DNA from: Spirochaetaceae bacterium UBA6243
GTDB lineage: Bacteria > Spirochaetota > Spirochaetia > Treponematales > Rectinemataceae
NCBI GenBank assembly: GCA_002441395.1
Contig: DJVZ01000022.1
Span: forward strand, 1 to 64,000
Reading direction: 5' to 3'
Length of the DNA stretch: 64,000 nucleotides
The notes under the pieces are model-generated. The model made no database searches and was not told the DNA's origin. It saw nothing but the letters and a program-made list of their open reading frames with translations. The position numbers and the translations under genes are program-made. Numbering within the stretch: the stretch's first letter is position 1; each line of letters starts with the position of its first letter. This document shows, one piece after another, positions 16,428-24,328 of this stretch.

Positions 16428-18398
16428 TCACTGCTTTTGCAGCTTCTTGTATTCAGCCTGACGCTGCTTTTCCCAGTCCTGGCGATATTTTTCGCGCTCG
16501 GCAAGGCTGATGACCTTATCGCTCACGATGACGCCCTTGAATTTGTATTCGTCGGCCCCATACGCCGCGCGGGGAGCGGTATATGGAATCACGCGGGAAA
16601 CCTGAAACGCACCGCCAAACGACATGTAGGGAAGAATGACTGCGTCATCGAGGAGCTGTGCCTCTGCATCGCCAAAGAGTTTGAAGCGCTCGGAAGAATC
16701 TTTGTATTCGTCGTTGCCGGCCTCGACTTTATGTGCATAGTCATAGAGGCCAATGGCGGTCGCTGAAGCTTTGTCGCTGCCTTCGTCGACAGGGTCAAGG
16801 CCGATCGGGGTGAGAAGTGCGCCGACTATCGGCTCCAGAGTCTGCAGAAAGGTGTACGGATCGCCGTACTCAGGGCTCCATCCCATGCTGTTGTCAATAT
16901 CATAATTGCTCTGAGCGCCGATTCTGGCATAGCAGGTGGAAGCATCGTAGTTGTCAGTATCCATTTCGACGATATTCACCTTGATGGTGTCGGTGCCAAA
17001 GAGCCCTTCAAGACCAGCCTTGAAAGACTGGCTCATCCTCATGCCCTTGGCATAGGATATATCGGCCGCGACATCGAGTTCGACAGGGAATGTTGCTCCC
17101 TGTTCTGCAAGTTCGGCTTTCGCTTTTGCCATGTAGGTCTTTGCCAGGGTCGGGTTGTAGTAGGGATCCTGGGCGTCATCGATCTTGAAGCTGGCGGGAA
17201 AATCAGCGGGGTTGCGGCTCTTGAGCGCGTCCTCGACATATTTTACATAATCCTTGCCGGCTTGGTCGAAAGACAGTTCGGGCGCGGTACAGGAATTGCG
17301 GATGGCTGCGAGTCTGTTCACCTCGCCATTGCGCTGGGCCAGGATGGCCGGCCTGTCGATGCCAAAGAAAATCGCCTTGCGGAAATCGCGGTTGAGAATC
17401 GCCTTCCTGGTATCTTCCTTGGCCTGGTCGCTCTTCGGAGATCCGCCTTTGGCAGGATCTGCCGGCGAAGCATAGGCCCGGCGATCATAATTGAAAGCAT
17501 ACACAAAGGTAGTCGAATCCTGGCGCGCCCTGAAGATATAATCTTTGTACTTCGCCTGGGCTCTTGCAAAGAGAGCTTCGTTGTCGGTGTAGACCGGTGC
17601 GGCCACATAGTCCCCCGCATCGAAATTGTCGAAGAGCGAATCGGGGGATTTGCCATCAGAATAAACATATTTTACGTGCTTGATATATACATGGTCCTTG
17701 TCCCAATAGGTAGGATTGGCATCATATTCGATCACGGACCTGGAAGCGTAATTCGAAAGTACATATGCGCCATTGTAAAGAATGGCATTCCTGTCAACTC
17801 TGCCGAAATCCACGCCTTTTGAGCGCAGAAAATCTCCATTGACTGGATAATAGGCATTGGAGGTGAGTATGGTATCGAAATAAGGAATGGGCCTCTCCAG
17901 AGTGTACTCGAGGACATAGTCGCCCTTCACTTTTACGCCGACCTGGGAAAAATCGGTGATTTTGCCCTGAAGATAGGCGCCGGCATTCCTGACGAATCCA
18001 TCGACGAGGCAGGTCAGTGGGCTCCTGTTATCGAGCATATATTTCATCGCATCGACCCAGTCCTGTGCTTTCACTTCCGCATAGGTCTCAAGGTCGGCAG
18101 TCACCCACTTCGTTCCTTGGCGAATATCGAACGTCCAGACGGTGAAATCGTCGTTGACCTTCCAGCTCTCTGCAAGCGCGGGCCGAAGAATGCCATAGCG
18201 GTCGTGCTCGAGCAGTGCATCGACGAAGTTGGCAATGTGCTGGATGTTGGTGGCCCGCTGGTCATTGAGGTAATTGAAAGACCTCGGATCAGTGGAGAAC
18301 ACATATACATAATCTTGCGAATTCTGTGGCGCTGCGCCCAGCGCAGATACACTCAGCGCGGCAAGCACGACAAGCGAGAGTGCAATCTTTTTATACGT
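16428..18398 (-). CDS. Peptide-type ABC transporter substrate-binding protein (OppA/SBP_bac_5 family)
   Basis: Periplasmic binding protein, probably for oligopeptides. It is 656 aa and contains the family features LRPALAESWKVNDDFTVWTFDIRQGTKW and, later, the DNSMGWSPEYGDPYTF segment. The N-terminus is a clean signal peptide only if translation starts at the ACG at 18398: ?YKKIALSLVVLAALSVSALGA. An AGGAGG is 5 nt upstream of that ACG, and no ATG, GTG or TTG exists in frame near it. The first conventional start (GTG at 18368) would cut off the basic part of the signal. No permease or ATPase genes are adjacent. It has no lipobox. Confidence 0.88.
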   Translation of the reverse strand, partial: TYKKIALSLVVLAALSVSALGAAPQNSQDYVYVFSTDPRSFNYLNDQRATNIQHIANFVDALLEHDRYGILRPALAESWKVNDDFTVWTFDIRQGTKWVTADLETYAEVKAQDWVDAMKYMLDNRSPLTCLVDGFVRNAGAYLQGKITDFSQVGVKVKGDYVLEYTLERPIPYFDTILTSNAYYPVNGDFLRSKGVDFGRVDRNAILYNGAYVLSNYASRSVIEYDANPTYWDKDHVYIKHVKYVYSDGKSPDSLFDNFDAGDYVAAPVYTDNEALFARAQAKYKDYIFRARQDSTTFVYAFNYDRRAYASPADPAKGGSPKSDQAKEDTRKAILNRDFRKAIFFGIDRPAILAQRNGEVNRLAAIRNSCTAPELSFDQAGKDYVKYVEDALKSRNPADFPASFKIDDAQDPYYNPTLAKTYMAKAKAELAEQGATFPVELDVAADISYAKGMRMSQSFKAGLEGLFGTDTIKVNIVEMDTDNYDASTCYARIGAQSNYDIDNSMGWSPEYGDPYTFLQTLEPIVGALLTPIGLDPVDEGSDKASATAIGLYDYAHKVEAGNDEYKDSSERFKLFGDAEAQLLDDAVILPYMSFGGAFQVSRVIPYTAPRAAYGADEYKFKGVIVSDKVISLAEREKYRQDWEKQRQAEYKKLQKQ

Positions 18399-18442
18399 CG
18401 CTTCCTCCTCATGCTTCAGATCTGCAAATTCTGCATCAGATT

Positions 18443-19228
18443 TCAGAGCGAATACATCCCAGGCCTGCGCATTGCGAGCACATCATTATATCGATTGACC
18501 GATTTGTTGCGCGCATCCTCAGGATTGATGTCTGCGACCAGCACGGCCTCTCCGTCCACAGGGCCACGCAGCACATACTCGCCCCTTGGAGAGATGAGCA
18601 CGCTCTCGCCAGTGAATGTCAGAGCCTCCTCCTCGCGCTGTTCGGAACCCACACGATTGACTGTGGCGATGAATATCCGATTTTGCACCGCGGCGGCAAA
18701 ATCTGCTTTTTGACAGTAAGGCATGACGAGGTTGCTGCAGTGGGCGATGATGTCGGCGCCTTTCAGGGCAAGCGTGCGGAAGCTCTCGGGAAAGAACCAG
18801 TCGAAACATATTGCCATCCCTATGCGCGCTCCCCTGAATTCAAATACAAAAAACCCTGTATCTCCTGGCGAGAAATACAGGGTCTCCTTGTAAAACAGAT
18901 GTGTCTTTCGGTACAGATAGTCGCGTCCGTCCGGCAGCACCGCGAGCGATGCATTGTAGATCGAACCGCCCGAGACTTCAGGAAAACCAAAGACTATTGC
19001 GGCGTCCAAATCCCTCGCAGCGGCCCGAAAGGCATGTATTCTCGGGCTCGCAAGGTCATCCGCGAGCGACCGCGTCTCCTCGATGCTCACAAACTGGTAG
19101 CCCGTGTAGGCGAGCTCCGGCAGCACATACAAGTCTGCCGGATTTTGCCTGCAAAGCCGTATGAGCCTCTCGACATTCCTGTCGCTGTTCCCAAAGACCG
19201 GCTCGAACTGGACAAGCGCAATTTTCAT
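18443..19228 (-). CDS. Carbon-nitrogen hydrolase (nitrilase superfamily amidase)
   Basis: Cytosolic amide/nitrile hydrolase of 261 aa. The Glu-Lys-Cys triad is visible: Glu38 in LPELAYTGY, Lys108 in YRKTHLF and Cys141 in GMAICFDWFFPE. Full-length single domain without a glutaminase or NAD-synthetase partner. The family includes omega-amidases, N-carbamoyl-polyamine hydrolases and others; the substrate cannot be told. It lies 40 nt after the malic-enzyme gene and 44 nt before the solute-binding protein, suggesting one transcript. Confidence 0.88.
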   Translation of the reverse strand: MKIALVQFEPVFGNSDRNVERLIRLCRQNPADLYVLPELAYTGYQFVSIEETRSLADDLASPRIHAFRAAARDLDAAIVFGFPEVSGGSIYNASLAVLPDGRDYLYRKTHLFYKETLYFSPGDTGFFVFEFRGARIGMAICFDWFFPESFRTLALKGADIIAHCSNLVMPYCQKADFAAAVQNRIFIATVNRVGSEQREEEALTFTGESVLISPRGEYVLRGPVDGEAVLVADINPEDARNKSVNRYNDVLAMRRPGMYSL

Positions 19229-19268
19229 GATATCCGCGTGTGCAGCGCCCCGCCTGGAGCGCCGAACC

Positions 19269-20726
19269 TTATTGCTTCCTCACCTCGGCCACGGCAAAGT
19301 CCAGGGACTCCTGGAGCATCCGCTCCGGAATCGGCGCGATGTGCCCCTGGCCCATCAAATCCTGAGTGAGAGCGCGCGAGGCGAGGATGTCCTCTTTTGC
19401 CTTCGCGTAAATGTTCTCCCAGGTATCGGTGACTCTTGCCACGCCCTCTTCAATCGCGGCCACGGCGACATCCGCAGCTTCGCGCGCGAAGACTTCGGTC
19501 TCTTCCATCGTGGCGATGATGTTGTCGGCGCTGACGCCGCGCGATTTCGCGAAGCCCGCTATGGAATGCGCGCAGCGGATCGCCATGTTGTCGGTGATCT
19601 TGCGGGCGCGCACGAGAAGAGCCCCTTTCAGGAGGCCGGGGAAACAGATTGAGTTGTTGACCTGGTTCGGAAAATCGCCGCGGCCTGTGGCCACAATGTA
19701 GGCGCCCTCCTCCTTTGCCGCATAGGGCCAGATTTCGGGCACCGGATTGGCGCACGCGAAGACTATGGACTTCGGTGCCATCGCGCGCACCCATTCGCGC
19801 TTGACCGTATCCGGGCCAGGCGTCGAAAGCGCGATGAGCACATCGGCCCCTTTGAGCGCCTCCGCCTCGGTCTCGATGCACTGCGGATTGGTCTGAACGC
19901 AGAGTTCCCATTTGCGGTAATAGCGCTTGTCCTGCTCGATGTCCTTGCGGTTCCGATGAAGACCGCCCTTGCTGTCGAACACGATCAGGTTTTCACCCTT
20001 ACCGCCGTCGGCGAGGATGAGGCGCGCGATCGTCGTGTTCGATGCGCCGGCCCCGAGCAGCACGATTTTTGCCTCGCTGAGCTTCTTCCCCGCGAGCTCA
20101 AGCGCGTTGAGCAATCCTGCCAGGGTCACGCACGCGGTTCCCTGCGCGTCGTCATGCCACACGGGAACATCGCAGGCATCTCTCAAATCATCGAGCACTT
20201 TGAAGCAGTTTGGCTGACTTATATCTTCAAGATTGACCGCTCCAACCGAAGGCTCGAGCATTTTTACAAAATCGATGATTTTTTCGGGATCCGGTTTGCC
20301 GTCTTTGCCGCGAGAATCGATGCAGAGCGCGATCGCGTCCACGCCGCCCAGATATTTCATAAGAAAAGCCTTGCCTTCCATGACGCCGAGGCCTCCCGGA
20401 GGCGTGCAGTCGCCGTCGCCCAGAACGCGGGTAGAGTCGGACACAACCGCTACCAGGTTGCCGCGGTTGGAGAGCGCGAAAGACTGGTCGTTATTCTCTC
20501 TGATGGTCGTGGAAATTTTGGACACACCCGGCGTGTACCACACGTTGAACCAGTTAAATCCATAGAGCCCAGCCTTGGGTACCACCTGGATTTTCCCGCC
20601 ATAGAAACGATGAGCCTTTTCCGAGAGCGTTTTCAGAAATATCGTCTGAGCACGCGCCCGCTGGTCTGCTGTCAGATCATCGGGAAATACTTCTGACAAA
20701 TTATCGAGGCTAAGACTGAGATTCAT
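19269..20726 (-). CDS. NAD(P)-dependent malic enzyme (short type)
   Basis: Oxidative decarboxylation of malate to pyruvate. It has 485 aa. Signatures are WYTPGVSKIST (catalytic Tyr), FLMKYLGGVDAIAL with the catalytic Lys region, VNLEDISQPNCF (metal ligands), PVWHDDAQGTA where most members have HDDQHGTA, and the NAD loop LLGAGASNTTIARL. No phosphotransacetylase domain is fused. The ribosome site GGAAGGGG precedes the ATG. It would supply pyruvate and reducing power; cofactor preference is not decided here. Confidence 0.92.
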   Translation of the reverse strand: MNLSLSLDNLSEVFPDDLTADQRARAQTIFLKTLSEKAHRFYGGKIQVVPKAGLYGFNWFNVWYTPGVSKISTTIRENNDQSFALSNRGNLVAVVSDSTRVLGDGDCTPPGGLGVMEGKAFLMKYLGGVDAIALCIDSRGKDGKPDPEKIIDFVKMLEPSVGAVNLEDISQPNCFKVLDDLRDACDVPVWHDDAQGTACVTLAGLLNALELAGKKLSEAKIVLLGAGASNTTIARLILADGGKGENLIVFDSKGGLHRNRKDIEQDKRYYRKWELCVQTNPQCIETEAEALKGADVLIALSTPGPDTVKREWVRAMAPKSIVFACANPVPEIWPYAAKEEGAYIVATGRGDFPNQVNNSICFPGLLKGALLVRARKITDNMAIRCAHSIAGFAKSRGVSADNIIATMEETEVFAREAADVAVAAIEEGVARVTDTWENIYAKAKEDILASRALTQDLMGQGHIAPIPERMLQESLDFAVAEVRKQ

Positions 20727-20802
20727 GGTCCCCTTCCTTTTTCAATTGGCCGGTTCGTGCGGCATCGTTGTAGTGCTTTCTGCCCACCTATACTAGCATA
20801 AT

Positions 20803-21789
20803 TCAATACATCCCGGTAAGCGCTTTGATGTATTGCAAGCGCAGATACTCCTCCGGCTTTTCCGCATTGATCGCGGAGAGTCTGCCCTGAAGACTATCCA
20901 AGGATGAATACCCCAGAGATTCGACAAGCGAATCCATCTCTTCCAGAATTGAACCGATGGCTTTCCAGCCCTTCTGGTAAATTATGGAGCAGAGTTCCAC
21001 CGCGTTCGCGCCCGCAAGCAAGCATTTGACCGCGGCATCGGCGTTATGAATGCCTGTCGTAGAGACAATTTCAAGGCCGGCCCGCTTGTAGAGAATAGCG
21101 GTCCAGCGCAGACTTTCATGGTATTCCGTTTCAGAACTCAGAGGCTGCACGCCTGTAAGCCGCATGGTATTCAAGTTAAAATCAAAACGGAAGAATCGAT
21201 TAAAAAGCACGACGGCATTCGCGCCTTCCTTGGAGAGCCCATGCACCAGGTGCGGCAAACTGGAATAATTGTTCCCAAGTTTTACCATAATGGGGAGTTT
21301 GGTTGCGAGGCGAGCCTCCTTTACGGTCGAAAATACCTTCTGTTCAATTTCGTGGCCTGAAATGTGTGGTGAGAAAGGGACATAGGCAATATTGAGCTCA
21401 AGGGCATCTGCGCCTGCTTCTTCTATGCGCTTCGCAAATCCCGCCCAATTGCCTGGACCGACGCAGTTGATGCTGGCAATGAGCGGAACATCATCCACTC
21501 TTTTCTTCGATTCATCGATCAGTTTCAGATATTCATCAGTGCTTTCTTCCCAGGCTGTTCTGGAAATAAAAGCCTCTGCGTCAGGATAGCTGTCTATATC
21601 AAGGCCTGCCATTTCCTGCCCGAGCACTGCAAGTATTTGCTCTTCAAAAAGCGATTTGAGCACGATAGCGCCGGCTCCCGAGTGCGCTGCCTTCTCGACA
21701 CCGTCGGGGAGATTTGTAAGCCCGCTCGCTCCAATGACAATAGGATTTCGCAGATGAAGCCCCATCAGATATGTTCCCAAGTCTGCCAT
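20803..21789 (-). CDS. Dihydroorotate dehydrogenase-like flavoprotein (not canonical PyrD)
   Basis: FMN-binding TIM-barrel protein of 328 aa. The NPIVIGASGLTN start, SINCVGPGNWAGFAKRIEEAGADALELN and STTGIHNADAAVKCLLAGANAVELCS are family features. The loop that in true class 1 DHODs carries the catalytic Cys (NxSCPN) is here NIAYVPFSP, without Cys, and no C-terminal Fe-S domain follows. Pyrimidine synthesis is therefore doubtful; the function is unknown. The ribosome site GAAGGAG is good. It lies between thrS and malic enzyme. Confidence 0.85.
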   Translation of the reverse strand: MADLGTYLMGLHLRNPIVIGASGLTNLPDGVEKAAHSGAGAIVLKSLFEEQILAVLGQEMAGLDIDSYPDAEAFISRTAWEESTDEYLKLIDESKKRVDDVPLIASINCVGPGNWAGFAKRIEEAGADALELNIAYVPFSPHISGHEIEQKVFSTVKEARLATKLPIMVKLGNNYSSLPHLVHGLSKEGANAVVLFNRFFRFDFNLNTMRLTGVQPLSSETEYHESLRWTAILYKRAGLEIVSTTGIHNADAAVKCLLAGANAVELCSIIYQKGWKAIGSILEEMDSLVESLGYSSLDSLQGRLSAINAEKPEEYLRLQYIKALTGMY

Positions 21790-21808
21790 TATTCGCTCCT
21801 TCAGTGCT

Positions 21809-21837
21809 ATTGTAGCAGAGAAATCAAGTTTTAAGAA
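21809..21837 (-). promoter_or_regulatory. Possible internal promoter before the DHOD-like gene
   Basis: Minus strand TTCTTA (21832-21837), 17-nt spacer, TACAAT (21809-21814), between the thrS stop and the next ATG. It would let the downstream genes be expressed independently of the thrS T-box. The -35 is weak. Confidence 0.4.
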
Positions 21838-21846
21838 GAATAATAT

Positions 21847-23577
21847 TTACAAATCCAGAGCCTTCGTCTCGATTTTCTCGAGCGCGCGCGCGGTGAATGC
21901 GTCGAGCGCGATGCCGTTTTCCTGACCACCGGTTCTCAACCGGAGCGATACGGTGCGCTCATCCTGCTCACGCTGGCCCAAGATGACCATATACGGAATT
22001 TTCTGGTTCTGCGCGTCGCGGATTTTGGCGTTCATGCGCTCTTCCGACAGCATAGCCTTGGCCCTGATACCCTTTCCTCTCAAATTGGCGGTCACTTCTT
22101 TCGCATACTCATCGAAGGTCGGCGCCACGGGAATCACCGCCACCTGATCCGGCATGAGCCACGCAGGGAAGGCTCCGGCGTAATGCTCGATGAACACGCC
22201 AAAGAAGCGCTCGATCGATCCCAGGAGCGCGCGGTGTACCATGTAGGGGCGCTTTTGTTTGCCATCCTTATCTACATAGGTCATGTCGAAGCGTTCAGGC
22301 TCATTGAAATCGAACTGAATCGTCGTCATCTGCCATTCGCGCCCGATCGCATCCTTCACCTTGAGGTCGATCTTTGGTCCGTAGAACGCGCCGCCCCCCT
22401 CATCGATTTCGTACGGCAACCCTTCTTTGTCAATCGCCTTCCTGAGCGACACGAGCGCCTGGTCCCAGCGTTCGGGCTCCCCGACGGAATCCGCAGGGCG
22501 TGTCGCAAGATATGCCTTTATCTCCTTAAAACCGAGCGTCTTCCACATCGACAGGCTGAAACGGAGCACTTCGAGAATTTCGTCTTCGATCTGTTCGGGG
22601 GTGCAGATGATGTGCGCGTCGTCCTGTGTGAAACCTCGCACCCTCATGAGGCCGTGCAACACTCCCGAGCGTTCGTAGCGATAGACTGTCCCGAGCTCGG
22701 CCCACCTGAGCGGCAGGTCGCGATAGGAGTGGCTCGAAGTCTTGTATATCATCATATGGAAAGGACAATTCATGGGCTTGATGAAGTACTCGTCCTCGTC
22801 GATCTTCATCGGCGAGTACATGTTCTCCTTGTAGAAGCCGAGATGCCCCGAGGTCTCCCAAAGCCAGCTCTTGCCGATATGAGGAGTAAAAAGAATCTCG
22901 TAGCCGTTTTTGTAGTGCTCTTCGCGCCACCATTTCTCGAGCTCGACGCGGACGCGGCCACCTTTCGGGTGCCAGTATATAAGGCCGGGGCCGGCTTCCT
23001 CATGGGTAGAAAAGAGATCGAGCTCTTTGCCGAGTTTGCGGTGGTCGCGACGTTCGGCCTCTTCGAGCATATGAAGATAAGCCTCGAGGTCGGCTTTCGA
23101 TGCGAATGCATATGCGTATATGCGCGTCAGCATCGGACGCTTCTCGTCGCCTCGCCAGTAGGCGCCGGCAATCGTCTTCAATTTGAAAGCATCGGCCTTG
23201 AGTTCTTTGGTCGATTCGACGTGGGGGCCCCGGCAGAGGTCGACAAAATCACCCTGCTTATAGATTGAAATTGTTCCCTCTTCGAGCCCCTCGATGAGCT
23301 CGAGCTTGAACGGCTGGTCGCGAAAAATCTCTCTTGCCTGTTCCCTGCTCACTTCCTCGCGGACAAATGACTGATTCTGCGCCATGATGCGTCGCATTTC
23401 CTTTTCGATCGTCCGGAGGTCTTCGTCCGTCACGGGCTTGGGAAACAAAAAATCGTAGTAGAAGCCGTCCTCAATCGCAGGCCCTATTCCGAACTTCACT
23501 CCACCATAGAGGTGCTGCACGGCTTCAGCCATCACATGGGCAAATGAATGCCTCATCCTCTCAATATCTGCTGCCAT
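21847..23577 (-). CDS. thrS: Threonyl-tRNA synthetase lacking the TGS domain
   Basis: Charges tRNA-Thr. It has 576 aa versus about 640 for the usual enzyme: the protein begins directly at the N2 editing domain (MRHSFAHVMAEAV, the HxxxH motif), with CRGPH later in that domain. The class II core follows, with MNCPFHM, motif 2 RYERSGVLHGLMRVRGFTQDD and zinc ligands, and then the anticodon domain. Start fixed by AAAGGAG 7 nt upstream; upstream DNA is the T-box leader, so the missing TGS domain is real and not a start error. Expression should respond to uncharged tRNA-Thr. Confidence 0.96.
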   Translation of the reverse strand: MAADIERMRHSFAHVMAEAVQHLYGGVKFGIGPAIEDGFYYDFLFPKPVTDEDLRTIEKEMRRIMAQNQSFVREEVSREQAREIFRDQPFKLELIEGLEEGTISIYKQGDFVDLCRGPHVESTKELKADAFKLKTIAGAYWRGDEKRPMLTRIYAYAFASKADLEAYLHMLEEAERRDHRKLGKELDLFSTHEEAGPGLIYWHPKGGRVRVELEKWWREEHYKNGYEILFTPHIGKSWLWETSGHLGFYKENMYSPMKIDEDEYFIKPMNCPFHMMIYKTSSHSYRDLPLRWAELGTVYRYERSGVLHGLMRVRGFTQDDAHIICTPEQIEDEILEVLRFSLSMWKTLGFKEIKAYLATRPADSVGEPERWDQALVSLRKAIDKEGLPYEIDEGGGAFYGPKIDLKVKDAIGREWQMTTIQFDFNEPERFDMTYVDKDGKQKRPYMVHRALLGSIERFFGVFIEHYAGAFPAWLMPDQVAVIPVAPTFDEYAKEVTANLRGKGIRAKAMLSEERMNAKIRDAQNQKIPYMVILGQREQDERTVSLRLRTGGQENGIALDAFTARALEKIETKALDL

Positions 23578-23599
23578 AATCGTTCTCCTTTACACGCAT

Positions 23600-23662
23600 A
23601 AAAAAACTCCACGGGATACGCCCGCACGTGAAACATTTCACGTAAGGACGAATCCCGTGGAG
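23600..23662 (-). terminator. T-box-controlled terminator in the thrS leader
   Basis: An 11-bp perfect stem (23652-23662 with 23607-23617) followed by seven T on the minus strand. A small inner hairpin (ACGTGAAA/TTTCACGT) sits in its loop. It ends 22 nt before the thrS start, so it is the attenuator of the T-box. Confidence 0.85.
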
Positions 23663-23911
23663 CCTCGCACTCCCGGTAATCCGCGGTACCACCTTACTTC
23701 GGCTCCCCGCGACGAGGGGCCGCGCTCTTCGCCAATATCGCCTGGCGCGCGGTCTGCATTACTGCCGCACAAAGGCAGGTTCACACAAACTGCTCAGGAG
23801 TGGTCTTCGCTGGGGCCTGGCAGGATTCTTCCACCCGCATGGACACACGCGGAATCCCTCTCTGTGCGCAAAACACGCCAGTTACTCTTCTCCATCAACG
23901 CATTTTTTATT
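23600..23911 (-). promoter_or_regulatory. T-box riboswitch leader of thrS
   Basis: Minus-strand leader with the elements of a tRNA-sensing T-box. The 5' part of Stem I has GGAGAAGAGTA (AGTA at 23883-23886). An ACC threonine codon followed by A lies at 23802-23804, in the expected specifier position, just before CTCC that can close the stem with GGAG. The antiterminator box AAGGTGGTACCGCGG is at 23682-23696; its UGGU would pair an NCCA end with A as discriminator. The competing terminator is CTCCACGGGAT (minus strand, 23652-23662 region) with ATCCCGTGGAG (23607-23617) and seven T. Folding was done by eye; the specifier is an inference. Confidence 0.88.
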
Positions 23912-23940
23912 ATTTTCCATATGAGACAAGGCAATGTCAA
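23912..23940 (-). promoter_or_regulatory. Predicted promoter of thrS
   Basis: Minus strand TTGACA (23935-23940, consensus), 17-nt spacer, GAAAAT (23912-23917), immediately before Stem I of the T-box leader. Confidence 0.65.
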
Positions 23941-23973
23941 GTGCTCATTCGCATCAAAGGCCTTCCCAGTCTC

Positions 23974-24002
23974 TTGTTAAAGTTGGTTGCAATGAGTATT
24001 TT
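23974..24002 (+). promoter_or_regulatory. Predicted promoter of clpS-clpA-aat, leaderless arrangement
   Basis: TTGTTA (23974-23979), 17-nt spacer, TATTTT (23997-24002). The clpS ATG is at 24011, eight nt after the -10 box, and no Shine-Dalgarno is present, so the transcript would start at or within 1-3 nt of the start codon. Confidence 0.5.
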
Positions 24003-24010
24003 TTATATGT

Positions 24011-24328
24011 ATGGGAACGAAAGTCACAGGTGCAACGGGTACGCAAGAGCTGACGCGGGAGGATGTCGAGGCAAAAGAGCCCGAAGAATATCGCGTCTAT
24101 CTCATCAATGATGATTTTACGACCATGGAATTCGTGGTATCGATTCTCATGACGGTCTTCCACAAGAGCCTTCCGGAAGCGACAAAGCTCACAGTGGAAG
24201 TTCACAGAAAAGGTCGGGGTATGGCAGGAACGTATTCCTACGACATCGCGATCACAAAGATTCAGCAAGTCCACGCAATGGCCAGACAGCGGGGGTTTCC
24301 GCTCCGCTGCACAATGGAGAGAGCATGA
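24011..24328 (+). CDS. clpS: ClpS adaptor, N-degron recognition
   Basis: Small cytosolic adaptor that binds proteins with destabilising N-terminal residues and delivers them to ClpAP. It has 105 aa. The family core is visible: YRVYLINDDFTTMEFVVSIL (the NDD loop that binds the N-degron), then VHRKGRGMAGTYSYDIA and a short C-terminus. The N-terminal tail of about 25 residues is polar, as expected. It overlaps clpA by ATGA. No ribosome site is seen; an ATG at 24007 in another frame is rejected. Confidence 0.95.
   Translation: MGTKVTGATGTQELTREDVEAKEPEEYRVYLINDDFTTMEFVVSILMTVFHKSLPEATKLTVEVHRKGRGMAGTYSYDIAITKIQQVHAMARQRGFPLRCTMERA

Noticed and set aside
22183..23268. Long open frame antisense to thrS (361 codons)
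   Set aside because: A shadow of thrS codon use; no domain, and all synthetase motifs are on the minus strand.
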